Shown here piece by piece: positions 1 through 7,172 of a DNA stretch of 33,733 nt. The DNA comes from an uncultured Verrucomicrobiota bacterium (GTDB taxonomy: Bacteria > Verrucomicrobiota > Verrucomicrobiia > Verrucomicrobiales > Verrucomicrobiaceae). Positions within the stretch are counted from its first letter, which is position 1. Every line of letters begins with the position of its first letter. A model generated the notes under the pieces. The model made no database searches and was not told the origin of the DNA. It saw nothing but the letters and a program-made list of their open reading frames with translations. Both the position numbers and the translations under genes were made by a program. The stretch is taken from NCBI GenBank assembly GCA_903960845.1, contig CAJCCF010000386.1, forward strand, positions 1 to 33,733. Reading direction: 5' to 3'.

Positions 1-32
1 ACGCCGGTGAGGAGGAGTTGGCCGAGGGACAT
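1..32 (-). CDS. 5' end of a leftward gene, cut by the window edge
   Basis: An ATG on the minus strand at 32 opens a frame that stays open to the left edge and reads MSLGQLLLTGV. Only 11 codons are visible. The opening resembles the LGQLxxxG start of glycoside hydrolase family 3 (NagZ-like) proteins, but this is far too short for an assignment. The 180 bases upstream of it hold no other gene and could carry its promoter. Confidence 0.35.
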   Translation of the reverse strand, partial: MSLGQLLLTG

Positions 33-210
33 GGTAAGTTGAGGGCGGGGAAAGAGTGGTCTTGGATCCAGCAATCAAAGCCAAGAGACTTCCTCCACTC
101 AACGTTTCTTTTCGCCTTGCGCCTGCTTTCTCCCTGCTGACTCACTGCAGCCTTGGATGTCACTAAAGTCGAGGTGCCGTAAAGAATTGTGGCAACTCAA
201 CAACTCAAGA

Positions 211-242
211 AAAAAGCCAGAAGCGTGAGCCTCTGGCTTTTT
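211..242 (-). terminator. Rho-independent terminator after the 173-aa secreted protein gene
   Basis: A perfect 11-bp inverted repeat (AAAAAGCCAGA at 211-221 and its complement at 232-242) with a 10-nt loop. Runs of A on the left and T on the right mean it can work on both strands. It lies 24 bases past the stop codon of the leftward gene ending at 266, so it most likely terminates that transcript. Confidence 0.8.
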
Positions 243-265
243 GGTGTAAGGAGATGGATTGGATC

Positions 266-787
266 TTACTTCGCCGGGAAGGGGCTCTTGATCATGGCCT
301 TGAAGGCGTCGCTGACTTTGCCCACGGCGTCTTTGGGGCCGGTGAGCTTGATGAAGACGGGAGCGTCAGTTCCAGGAACGATGGCACCGAGCAGGGTGTA
401 GTTTTCCTTCGGGGTCTTCGGGCCAAACATGGCTCCATCGTTGTAAGTGCCGGTGGCGGTGACGAGGGTGACTTTGGTGCCATTGGCATCGAGTTCCTCG
501 GTCTTGGACTCCGGCGGGCTGGCGAACTGGCCGAGCCAGCGATCCACATTGGCTTTCGAATCACCGCCCTGGCCTGCGCCAAAGTAGTAGAAGACGGCTT
601 CGAGCGGCTTTTCAGCGCCTTCGACGGTGATGTTCAGGGTGCCTGCGCGCATCGGGCTGGTGGGTGGCACGGAGGCCCAGGCGGCAGGATAGGTGAAGTT
701 CAGACCGGCGACGGGAAGCTTGCCCTCTTCGGCAAATGTGGTGGCGCTGAGAGCGACGAAGGTGAGGAGGCTAAGGATGAGTTTCAT
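266..787 (-). CDS. Small secreted protein of unknown function
   Basis: A 173-residue protein with a clear Sec signal peptide: MK start, hydrophobic stretch LILSLLTFVALSA, and an AxA-type cleavage region near ATTFAEE (about residue 20). The mature part has no cysteine and no catalytic motif I recognise. It alternates short beta-type stretches (LNITVEG, TKVTLVTATGTY) with Gly/Pro-rich turns, in keeping with a compact periplasmic beta protein. The phrase LNFTYPAAWASVPPTSPMRAG resembles secreted verrucomicrobial and planctomycetal hypothetical proteins. The azurin-like gene lies 64 bases upstream on the same strand, with a strong hairpin between them. Function unknown; a role with the copper protein is only a guess from proximity. 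Confidence 0.75.
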   Translation of the reverse strand: MKLILSLLTFVALSATTFAEEGKLPVAGLNFTYPAAWASVPPTSPMRAGTLNITVEGAEKPLEAVFYYFGAGQGGDSKANVDRWLGQFASPPESKTEELDANGTKVTLVTATGTYNDGAMFGPKTPKENYTLLGAIVPGTDAPVFIKLTGPKDAVGKVSDAFKAMIKSPFPAK

Positions 788-816
788 GATCAGGGTTGGT
801 GCGGGGTGAATACGAT

Positions 817-840
817 GAAGGCGGACTCGCGTCCGCCTTC
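817..840 (-). other. Perfect 10-bp hairpin between azurin-like gene and secreted-protein gene
   Basis: GAAGGCGGAC at 817-826 pairs with GTCCGCCTTC at 831-840 around a 4-nt loop. It sits 11 bases past the stop codon of the azurin-like gene and 29 bases before the next ATG on the same strand. There is no T-run on the exit side, so it is either a weak terminator, an mRNA-stabilising or processing hairpin, or a small dispersed palindromic repeat. Confidence 0.6.
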
Positions 841-851
841 AAGAATCAAAG

Positions 852-1316
852 TTACTTAGTGACGTGCATCACGCCCTTCATCAGCAGCCAGTGGCCGGGG
901 AAGGTACACATATAAGGATAGTCACCTGCTTCGGCAGGGGCGGTGAACTCGATGGTTTCATTCGCGTTCGGCATGACTAGCTTGGTGTGAACGAGGATGT
1001 CATCCTTCGAGGCATCGGGGATATAGCTTTTCGCCATTGCCTGAGGATCGGTCATCATGGCGTTGGCCTGGGCACCGACGGCCATTTCCTTGCCGGGCTT
1101 GATGAGGATGAAGTTGTGCGGCTGCGGGGCGATGCTGCCCGTGTTGTTCAGCGTGAGCTTCACTTTCTGACCAGCCTTGACGCTGAGGTCGGTCTTGTCA
1201 TAGCCGAGCGGGTTGGAGGCGTGTGGTTTTAGCTCGATAACGGCGACGCTGGCGTCCTGGGCGGAGGCGAGCATGGCAAACACGGAGAGGGCGGAGATGG
1301 CAGCTAGTTTTTTCAT
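852..1316 (-). CDS. Azurin-like blue copper protein (cupredoxin), exported
   Basis: A 154-residue type-1 copper protein, a soluble one-electron carrier of the periplasm. The start at 1316 is chosen because it gives a standard signal peptide (MKKLAAISALSVFAMLASA, cleavage near residue 19); the frame stays open further upstream but that stretch does not look like protein. The azurin copper ligands are visible: His in PHNF, and the C-terminal loop CTFPGHWLLMKG with Cys, His five residues later and the axial Met four after that. The mature chain has only the copper-binding Cys, so the disulfide of Pseudomonas azurins is missing. Partner enzymes are not in the window; likely roles are electron delivery to a terminal oxidase, nitrite reductase or peroxidase. 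A plausible promoter lies at 1377-1406. Confidence 0.93.
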   Translation of the reverse strand: MKKLAAISALSVFAMLASAQDASVAVIELKPHASNPLGYDKTDLSVKAGQKVKLTLNNTGSIAPQPHNFILIKPGKEMAVGAQANAMMTDPQAMAKSYIPDASKDDILVHTKLVMPNANETIEFTAPAEAGDYPYMCTFPGHWLLMKGVMHVTK

Positions 1317-1376
1317 GGGGGCTTGAATAGAGGGGGGGAGTGCTAATCGGGCGTCTTCCTGCGGTATTTTCAACCT

Positions 1377-1406
1377 TTTTTACCTGCAATGCAGCAACTG
1401 CGTCAA
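1377..1406 (-). promoter_or_regulatory. Putative sigma-70 promoter of the azurin-like gene
   Basis: On the minus strand TTGACG (1406-1401) and TAAAAA (1382-1377) are separated by 18 bases. The -35 matches the consensus at five of six positions, the -10 at four of six. A transcript would begin near 1370, leaving a leader of about 54 bases. Prediction from sequence only. Confidence 0.4.
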
Positions 1407-1530
1407 ACGGAGCACGTGGACGCCGCCAAACCACTCACCCGCGTGATGGACGCAGGCGGTGGATGGTAATGACTGAGGGTGAACAGTCCAGGCTTCAGGC
1501 TGTGTGCTGGATTTCAGCGCGGTTCAGGTC

Positions 1531-1950
1531 TTAAACCTGCTCAAGCATGTACTTGATCAAATCGGTCGAAGTCACCAGTCCGACAAGCTTTGTTCCATGC
1601 ACCACGGGAATGGAGTGGAACTCTCCTTTGGCCAAAATCTCGGCCGCATCCCGGACACTGGCGTTATCAGCCAGAGTCACCGGATTCTTCTGCATGAGTT
1701 GCTCAATGGTGAAGGTGTGGTCAAGCGTCGCATCCACCGTGCGCTGATCGGCATTGAAGGTGTCGCCAAAGCTCACCCGGAGCATGTCCGACCAGCTGAT
1801 GATGCCCATGAGTTGATCACCACTCACCACGGGGATGTGATGCACACCATGCTGCGTGGCGAGTTGACGCACTTTGGATACCGGGTCGCCGTGATGAACG
1901 GTGACAAGGTTTGTGCTCATGATTTTGGAAATGGGTTCGGAACGTTTCAT
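1531..1950 (-). CDS. Two-CBS-domain protein (stand-alone)
   Basis: A 139-residue protein consisting almost wholly of a Bateman module: CBS 1 at about residues 8-62 (PISKIMSTNLVTVHHGDPVSKV ends its first part; HHIPVVSGDQLMGIISWSDML its second) and CBS 2 at about 80-139 (FTIEQLMQKNPVTLADNASV, then HSIPVVHGTKLVGLVTSTDLI). Each repeat keeps the G-[IL]-[IV]-[ST]-x-x-D motif that lines an adenine-nucleotide site. Such small proteins bind AMP/ATP or S-adenosyl ligands and act as energy sensors or subunits of other proteins. No partner domain is fused, there is no signal peptide, and the gene is monocistronic, divergent from the gene at 2165, so the target is unknown. Confidence 0.92.
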   Translation of the reverse strand: MKRSEPISKIMSTNLVTVHHGDPVSKVRQLATQHGVHHIPVVSGDQLMGIISWSDMLRVSFGDTFNADQRTVDATLDHTFTIEQLMQKNPVTLADNASVRDAAEILAKGEFHSIPVVHGTKLVGLVTSTDLIKYMLEQV

Positions 1951-2164
1951 GGGGGTCTTGGTTGGTTGGGTCGTTGGGGCCGCGATCCTCTGTCATGACG
2001 GCACTCGCCGCTCTTCCTTGGTTGCTGTTCAATGAGCGCAGTTTGCTTGGCACCGCGAACCTTGAAATACCCCGGAACAATGAAAGGCGACAGCCCACTC
2101 GCTGCCGCGCGCACCCCGCACACCGGTCGCCATCCTGCTTGCCTGAACGGTGGAGCCGCTCTAA

Positions 2165-3313
2165 ATGGACGCATCATATATGACCGACCTCATTTCCAAC
2201 CCCGCCGATCTCCAACCCACCACGCGCTGGCAGGAGACTGTCTGGGCCTACACCGCCGAGGAAGCACTGGCGGATCACACGACGAAGGCACGCCTCTGCG
2301 TGGCGACATTGCTGCCATTCAAGGATAAAAAGCCCGACTGGGAAGGCCTGATCAAAAGTGTGCGCTGGATGCAGCAATGCGGCGACTATTACGGAGTGGA
2401 GATGGTCTTCGTGCTGAATGCAGACACGGGTTACATCTTTGATCTGAGCAACGAAATGTATGCGGAAGTGCTGGAGCGTTTTCGCGCTGCGTTTCCGACG
2501 ACAAAATTTATCGCCGGCATCACGGCACGCGGGGCAGAGAAGGACGAGGTATTTAAAGCCGAGCGTTACTGGCCACTGCTCGACATTGCCCAAAGCCATG
2601 ACCATTGCGAGGTGATGATCATGACCTCGCGCCTGCTGAACATCCTGGAGCCCGAGGCGCGACGCGATGCCTATTTTGAGATCGCCGAGCATGTCACCCA
2701 TCCGGCCATCGCCCACGCGCTGGAGCCTTCCTTTGTGCCCTGGGCCACGCCATATGAACCATGGCTGCTGCACCAGATCGCGAATCATCCAAAGTACGTT
2801 GGCGGAAAGGTCAGTACTCTTGATGAACCGCACTTCCTTTACTGGGCGGCGATGTGCAAGGATCTGAAGCTGCCTTTTGCCCCGCACAGCGGCGATGATT
2901 ACGGCATCGCCACCGCGATCCGGCTCGGATTGCCGCTGCTTATCGGTGCAGGTGTCAGCGCCTGTCCTCTCATTGCCGCGGCGCGTGACATGTGGCTGCT
3001 CGACAGTGTGGCGGACAAGAAATTCAAAACCGGCACCGGCCGCTTCGACACGAATGTTTACAAGCTCTTCGAGGCTTTCCAATCCTTTGAAGATCTCGTG
3101 TTTCGGCTTGATGAGCGGATGAGCGCGTCCCCCTACAAGCACAGCACTGCGCATGTGCTGCACCGCCTCGGTTTGATCGACACACCCGAACCGCACCCCG
3201 ACTGCAAAGATCTGCGCGGTGCCGATGAGGCCCGGCGCATGGAAGAGGCGATGCGCCGTCCCCTGCGTGTGGCGAAGAGGCTCGGCATCCCCTACTTTGA
3301 GCGACAGGCCTAG
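2165..3313 (+). CDS. Dihydrodipicolinate synthase-family (DapA superfamily) aldolase/lyase-like protein
   Basis: A 382-residue cytosolic protein with the layout of the DapA-like class I aldolase (beta/alpha)8 barrel. Early strands read ARLCVATLLPF and VEMVFVLNADTGYIFDL. FIAGITARG and CEVMIMTSRLL follow the order of DapA strands. YVGGKVSTLDE carries the expected Schiff-base lysine (K215) and FAPHSGDDYGIATAIRLGLPLLIGAG the late strands. It is longer than true DapA (about 290 residues), with an extra N-terminal arm and a C-terminal helical tail, so lysine synthesis is unlikely; it resembles the uncharacterised long DapA-like family that includes DUF993. Start 2165 has a GGAG nine bases upstream; an in-frame ATG at 2180 has none. 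It stands alone; substrate unknown. Confidence 0.82.
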   Translation: MDASYMTDLISNPADLQPTTRWQETVWAYTAEEALADHTTKARLCVATLLPFKDKKPDWEGLIKSVRWMQQCGDYYGVEMVFVLNADTGYIFDLSNEMYAEVLERFRAAFPTTKFIAGITARGAEKDEVFKAERYWPLLDIAQSHDHCEVMIMTSRLLNILEPEARRDAYFEIAEHVTHPAIAHALEPSFVPWATPYEPWLLHQIANHPKYVGGKVSTLDEPHFLYWAAMCKDLKLPFAPHSGDDYGIATAIRLGLPLLIGAGVSACPLIAAARDMWLLDSVADKKFKTGTGRFDTNVYKLFEAFQSFEDLVFRLDERMSASPYKHSTAHVLHRLGLIDTPEPHPDCKDLRGADEARRMEEAMRRPLRVAKRLGIPYFERQA

Positions 3314-3443
3314 AATCGACGCAGTCTTGCTGACCTACCTCTTCCACCGGCCGGATTTTGTTTTGTCGACAATGAATGATCGGCGTATCCTCGCGTCGAA
3401 GAATGCGCCTGCCTGGAAACGCAGCCCCAAACACATCCACGCC

Positions 3444-3902
3444 ATGAAAACATCACTTCGTCGAATCATCCCGGTCGGTGCTTTTGGCATCGCCCTCACG
3501 ATCTCCTCCTGTGTCAGTCCCTATTACGGAGCTTATGGGCCGGGCCCGCAAAACGGTGCCGTGGCCGGAGCCATCGGCGGTGGTGCCGTGGGCGGCATTA
3601 TTGGCAATCAGAGCGGTCGCGGGCTGGAGGGTGCGGCCATCGGCGCCCTTCTCGGAACCCTCGCTGGATCGGCCCTCAGCGCCAACCAGCCGTATTATGG
3701 TTACAACGGCGGCAATTACGGCCGATCCTATGGCTACAGCCGCCCGTATTACGGGGGATACAACCGTCCTTACTATGGCGGTGGTTACGGATGCCGCCCC
3801 ACAGGCTACAGCAGTGTCTCTTTTGGTAGCGGTTTCGGTGGCGGCTATGGAGGCAGGCCCTTCGGCGGTTACGGCGGAGGCTTCAACCGCCCCTGCTGGT
3901 AA
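3444..3902 (+). CDS. Glycine-zipper outer-membrane-type lipoprotein with Tyr/Gly-rich tail
   Basis: A 152-residue exported lipoprotein. The lipobox ISSC puts the lipidated Cys at residue 23 after a basic N-terminus and hydrophobic core. Residues about 38-75 (AVAGAIGGGAVGGIIGNQSGRG and the following AAIGALLGTLAGSAL) form a glycine-zipper (YMGG/2TM) segment able to insert in a membrane as two small helices. The rest, from about 80 on, is low-complexity Tyr/Gly/Asn/Arg (repeated YYGG, GYGG, NRPYYGG) with a single Cys, ending in NRPCW. Family members are often envelope-stress lipoproteins. The start at 3444 is the only one giving a signal peptide; the longer frame upstream is not coding. A terminator follows at 3930. 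Confidence 0.85.
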   Translation: MKTSLRRIIPVGAFGIALTISSCVSPYYGAYGPGPQNGAVAGAIGGGAVGGIIGNQSGRGLEGAAIGALLGTLAGSALSANQPYYGYNGGNYGRSYGYSRPYYGGYNRPYYGGGYGCRPTGYSSVSFGSGFGGGYGGRPFGGYGGGFNRPCW

Positions 3903-3923
3903 ACCAACGATGTGTTTAAACCC

Positions 3924-4706
3924 TCACGAAGCCCGGCCCGCCCGTCCGGGCTTTTTCTTGGTCACACGTTTCTTCGCCGCGGGCTCCGGCCCGTCAGTCA
4001 ATGCCGCATCCATCGCGATATCAATCCCAAACAGCGCCGACAGATCAGCGCCTGCCAGCTCGCTGTCGTTGCCAAGATCAGCCATCGTCGTGGAACTGGC
4101 GCTGGAAAGAAGCTCTGCCTGATCGACACCGCGCAGGGTGAAGAGCAATTCGGGCTTGGTATCCAGGAGAACTCCCACGCCGTAGAGCACGGCGGAGACA
4201 TGCTTGCACATGTCTGCGTAGTCGGGGCAGGAGCAATCGAAACGAATCTCTTTCGGCTTTGGGAACAAACCGTGATCGGGGTCGGTCAGCACCTGCATCA
4301 GGCCATCGCCCAACTTTCCAGCGAGCAGGTCGAGCATGGAACCGACCTGGCCAGCACTGGATTTCACGATCGCCTGCCATTGTTTGTTCGGCAGTGGTTG
4401 GATATGAACGCGGGTGTCATAGAGCTCCGACCCTGCGACGATGGCACTGAGATTCCCGGGTGTGATTTCCAGGTTATAAACCTTCCCCTGCCTCAAATAG
4501 CTGCGTCCGCGTGGAAGACGGGACTCATACTGCTGATAGGACTCAAGGTGACGGCACCAGGCTTGCCCCCAGAAGGTCGTGCTCAGCTTCTTTGAGCCGG
4601 CAGGTGCTGCCAGCACCTCAAAACGCTCGCCCTTCTTCTGCCGCTTCGCGATTTCCCGCTGGAGCTTGTCTTTGCGTTCCCGCGCTTCGTTGTAATCCCA
4701 GAACAT
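3924..4706 (-). CDS. SWIM zinc-finger protein
   Basis: A 260-residue cytosolic protein with a SWIM zinc-binding motif CSCPDYADMCKH, giving ligands C158, C160, C167 and H169. SWIM domains bind DNA or proteins and occur alone or beside SNF2 helicases. The N-terminal region FWDYNEARERKDKLQREIAKRQKKG is charged and helical, then FWGQAWCRHLESYQQYESRLPRGRSYLRQG matches the conserved region N-terminal to SWIM in stand-alone bacterial family members. The C-terminus is a disordered Lys/Arg tail (KKRVTKKKPGRAGRAS). The start at 4706 is preferred: it lies 28 bases beyond the stop of the upstream opgG-like gene, while the longer frame would overlap it by 50 bases. No SNF2 gene is adjacent, so its role is open. 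Confidence 0.88.
   Translation of the reverse strand: MFWDYNEARERKDKLQREIAKRQKKGERFEVLAAPAGSKKLSTTFWGQAWCRHLESYQQYESRLPRGRSYLRQGKVYNLEITPGNLSAIVAGSELYDTRVHIQPLPNKQWQAIVKSSAGQVGSMLDLLAGKLGDGLMQVLTDPDHGLFPKPKEIRFDCSCPDYADMCKHVSAVLYGVGVLLDTKPELLFTLRGVDQAELLSSASSTTMADLGNDSELAGADLSALFGIDIAMDAALTDGPEPAAKKRVTKKKPGRAGRAS
3930..3956 (+). terminator. Rho-independent terminator of the glycine-zipper lipoprotein gene
   Basis: AGCCCGG at 3930-3936 pairs with CCGGGCT at 3946-3952 around a 9-nt loop and is followed by TTTT. It lies 28 bases after the lipoprotein stop codon. It also sits inside the last codons of the convergent SWIM-protein gene, where it encodes part of that protein's basic tail. Confidence 0.75.
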
Positions 4707-4734
4707 GCCGCTTGATGCATCCGTTGAGGGTTGC

Positions 4735-6267
4735 TTACCTTCTCCACTGATACATCCAGCGCTCGGAGATGACTTTGTCGCCATCCTTCAGTTCGCTGGT
4801 CATTTCGAGAAGATTGGTCTTGGCGGGAACATCGAGTTTGAAGAAGGCGCGCCAGCCACCGGTCTCGGGATTGAACATGACGCGCTTATCCAGAACCTTG
4901 CCCTCGCCATTGCTGAGGATGACATCAATGTCAGGTACCCAGTCGCGCGGTTTGTCGGTCTTGAGGCCGCCTTTGGTGAAATCAACGACGTAAAGGTGGT
5001 CATCGCTGTCCATGACGAAACCACGGCGGGTTGAGGTGACTTTGCACAGCAGGCCTGGAAGCTGCTCATCAAGCCAGGCGAGCCGGTACTCAAAACTGAG
5101 CGGTTCCTGTGGCGTGGCAGGCAGAACGGCGGGACGCCACATGGCCACAATGTTATCCCAGGTCTCCTCACCCGTGGACAATTCGACAAGCACGACGGCT
5201 CCCTTGCCAAATCCCTTTGTCGGCTCCACCCACACCGCAGGCCGGCGGTGATAGACGGCCTCAAGATCCTGGAAGTTCTTGAAGTCACGGTCGCGCTCAG
5301 CGAGGCCGAAACCCTTGAGCTTGTCCATTTCAAAAAGACTCAGGCGCAGGTCACGGCCCACATCCAGAGGCCGCCAGATGGACGGACCGCCATCGACCTC
5401 GATCTGCAACCCGTCACTGTCATGCACCTCGGGGCGGAAGTCGTAGGGCTTCGGATGGCTGTTTTCGCCGAACCAAAACATGCTGGAGAAGGGGGCGATG
5501 CCGAGCATTTCGACGGGCTGCCGCAGATGCAGTGTGACCTTCACCAGTGTCTCCGTGGTCTTGCCGGGTTTGACGTCAAACTGATACGCGCCAGTGATGC
5601 TCGGGCCATTGAGCAAAGCGAAAACGCGGAAGTATTGATCACCGAGCTTGGGCTCCTGAAACCAGAAGTGAGTGAAGTCGGGGAACTCTTCCGGTTTGCC
5701 TCCGATCGTGTTCACCGCCACGCCGCGCGCACTGATGCCGTATCCCAGTTCCGTGGTCACGGCGCGGAAGTAACTGGCACCCATGAACACCATGAACTCA
5801 AAGGGCTTCTTCATCATCGAATCCGGCGCCAGCACACGGAATCCGGCATAGCCTGCAGGGCTGATCACTTTTTCCGGCACCTTCAGGTCGTCATAATCGA
5901 ACAGGCTTTGACTGAAAGGCACGCCCTTGGTCTGGATGCCCTGGATGTTGTGAAAGACGACCGGCTTCTTGAACATCCAGCCGGGATGGAAGAACTCGAC
6001 GCGGTACACATCCCCGATGTTTGCAAAGAGTGCTTTGTCACGCAGGAAACGGATCTTGCGATGGCCGTCATATTTGAGCCCCTCGAAAAAGGGATCAAGC
6101 TTCTGCGCCGGCGCCACATAAGGTTTCAGCGCCATCTGCGCGGCCAGCTTTTGCAACGAGGCAAAGTCCATCACATCCATCGGTGTCATGTCCGCCGCAT
6201 GCGTGACGAGACTGAAAGCGGCGAACAAAGCGGAGATGTAGAGCCCTGAGGCACGGTAGGCAGTCAT
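4735..6267 (-). CDS. opgG: Periplasmic glucan biosynthesis protein, OpgG/MdoG family
   Basis: A 510-residue exported protein of the MdoG/OpgG/OpgD family, which acts in the periplasm on osmoregulated periplasmic glucans; OpgD and OpgG of E. coli have been described as beta-1,2-glucan-acting glycoside hydrolases. Family hallmarks are present: FLRDKALFANIGDVYRVEFFHPG near the start of the mature protein, YRVEFFHPGW, SYFRAVTTELGYGISARGVAVNT, SMFWFGENSHPKPYDFRPEVHDSDGL, WRPLDVG, and FGLAERDRDFKNFQDLEAVYHRRPAVWVEP. The acidic residues around D283/D285 and D326/D328 sit where the family's active site is placed. The signal peptide covers roughly residues 1-25, supporting the start at 6267. The membrane glucosyltransferase OpgH normally found beside it is absent here; a SWIM protein gene follows instead. 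Confidence 0.93.
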   Translation of the reverse strand: MTAYRASGLYISALFAAFSLVTHAADMTPMDVMDFASLQKLAAQMALKPYVAPAQKLDPFFEGLKYDGHRKIRFLRDKALFANIGDVYRVEFFHPGWMFKKPVVFHNIQGIQTKGVPFSQSLFDYDDLKVPEKVISPAGYAGFRVLAPDSMMKKPFEFMVFMGASYFRAVTTELGYGISARGVAVNTIGGKPEEFPDFTHFWFQEPKLGDQYFRVFALLNGPSITGAYQFDVKPGKTTETLVKVTLHLRQPVEMLGIAPFSSMFWFGENSHPKPYDFRPEVHDSDGLQIEVDGGPSIWRPLDVGRDLRLSLFEMDKLKGFGLAERDRDFKNFQDLEAVYHRRPAVWVEPTKGFGKGAVVLVELSTGEETWDNIVAMWRPAVLPATPQEPLSFEYRLAWLDEQLPGLLCKVTSTRRGFVMDSDDHLYVVDFTKGGLKTDKPRDWVPDIDVILSNGEGKVLDKRVMFNPETGGWRAFFKLDVPAKTNLLEMTSELKDGDKVISERWMYQWRR

Positions 6268-6331
6268 AGGTGGAGAGGAAAAGCCCTCTAGCATGGCCCG
6301 TGCCTATTGCGAGTCAACCGCGCGGGATGGC

Positions 6332-7120
6332 TCATCTGTCCATCCGTTGCAGGCCTGCCCCGGCGACTCCGGACACGATTGCCGTTTGGCCTGATGCGCA
6401 GGTTTCAACGGACTGCTCGAGCCTCGACTGGAACCGCTCCCAGGCATGAAGACAGCGCCGCCGGAAATCCGCTGGGCTCACCCCGAGCGCACGCAGCGCC
6501 AACCGGTGATCCCAGGCAACCACTGTCGCGGTGACGGCATGGATCGCCTGAAACTGACAGCGCCATAACCAACGACCAATGGGTGAGAAAGTGGCCACCC
6601 GTTCACTCAGGAACTCACGTTGAAAGGCAAGATGCTTCATCTCATCACGCAGGATTTTCTGCGACATGCGATGTACCACCGGATCATCGGCCCGCAGATA
6701 CAACGTCCCGTAATACACCTCGGCGATCAGCTCCGCGGTCAGCAGCACCTGGACGGCGAATTCAAGATTCACCAGGAAGCGCAAGCGGCGGAAGACTGAG
6801 TTCGTCCACTGCTTTGTCAGCAGCGTGCCGCCAAGATGCCCGACCACCCGGGCCAGCAGTTGCGAATGGCTCTGCTCTTCAGCGATAAAAAGATCAATCG
6901 CCCGCTGATAGCCGCGAAAATTCTCCAGTGGAGCAACCTCGCGGGCATAGCGTCTCAATCGCGAACCCGTCCCTGATTCACCGAGCTGAAAAGTGGCGAT
7001 GGATGCCGCCAAAGGCCCGCGCACAGACTCCGGCAGGGCACATGGCACATCGGGCAATTCCAGATGGTCATTGAGACGTGTGTTGATTTCGAAATGATGG
7101 ATCCAGGCTTGTGTATTCAT
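6332..7120 (-). CDS. Ferritin-like di-iron protein
   Basis: A 262-residue, mostly helical cytosolic protein with a four-helix-bundle di-iron pattern. Visible iron ligand candidates are E82-x-x-H85 (AEEQSH) and E160-x-x-H163 (RDEMKH), with E130/E134 in LTAELIAEVYYGTLY between them and E48 in FQLGESG before them, so the E, ExxH, E, ExxH order of ferritin-like oxidases is complete. Two long hydrophobic helices (FRRLRFLVNLEFAVQVLLTAELIAEV and FQAIHAVTATVVAW) could hold a lipid-like substrate. The closest described types are di-iron oxygenases and ferritin-like proteins of unknown substrate. It lies 52 bases after ispH on the same strand, so the two are probably co-transcribed; a link to isoprenoid or iron metabolism is inference. 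Confidence 0.78.
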   Translation of the reverse strand: MNTQAWIHHFEINTRLNDHLELPDVPCALPESVRGPLAASIATFQLGESGTGSRLRRYAREVAPLENFRGYQRAIDLFIAEEQSHSQLLARVVGHLGGTLLTKQWTNSVFRRLRFLVNLEFAVQVLLTAELIAEVYYGTLYLRADDPVVHRMSQKILRDEMKHLAFQREFLSERVATFSPIGRWLWRCQFQAIHAVTATVVAWDHRLALRALGVSPADFRRRCLHAWERFQSRLEQSVETCASGQTAIVSGVAGAGLQRMDR

Positions 7121-7172
7121 GGGTGTTTTAAGTTTCAGTTCGTCGTTTGAAGTGTTTGTAAAAGTTCGCGGA

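Noticed and set aside
2174..3196. 340-codon open frame opposite the DapA-like gene
   Set aside because: Antisense shadow of a conserved gene; high Cys/His/Arg and no recognisable fold.
3363..3372. Palindrome TTGTCGACAA upstream of the glycine-zipper lipoprotein gene
   Set aside because: A 10-bp palindrome is expected by chance in a window of this size and it has no second copy near a promoter.
5248..6249. 333-codon open frame on the plus strand opposite opgG
   Set aside because: It is the antisense of a well-conserved OpgG family gene; the predicted protein has no signal, domain or plausible composition (His/Glu/Leu bias typical of antisense frames in GC-rich DNA).
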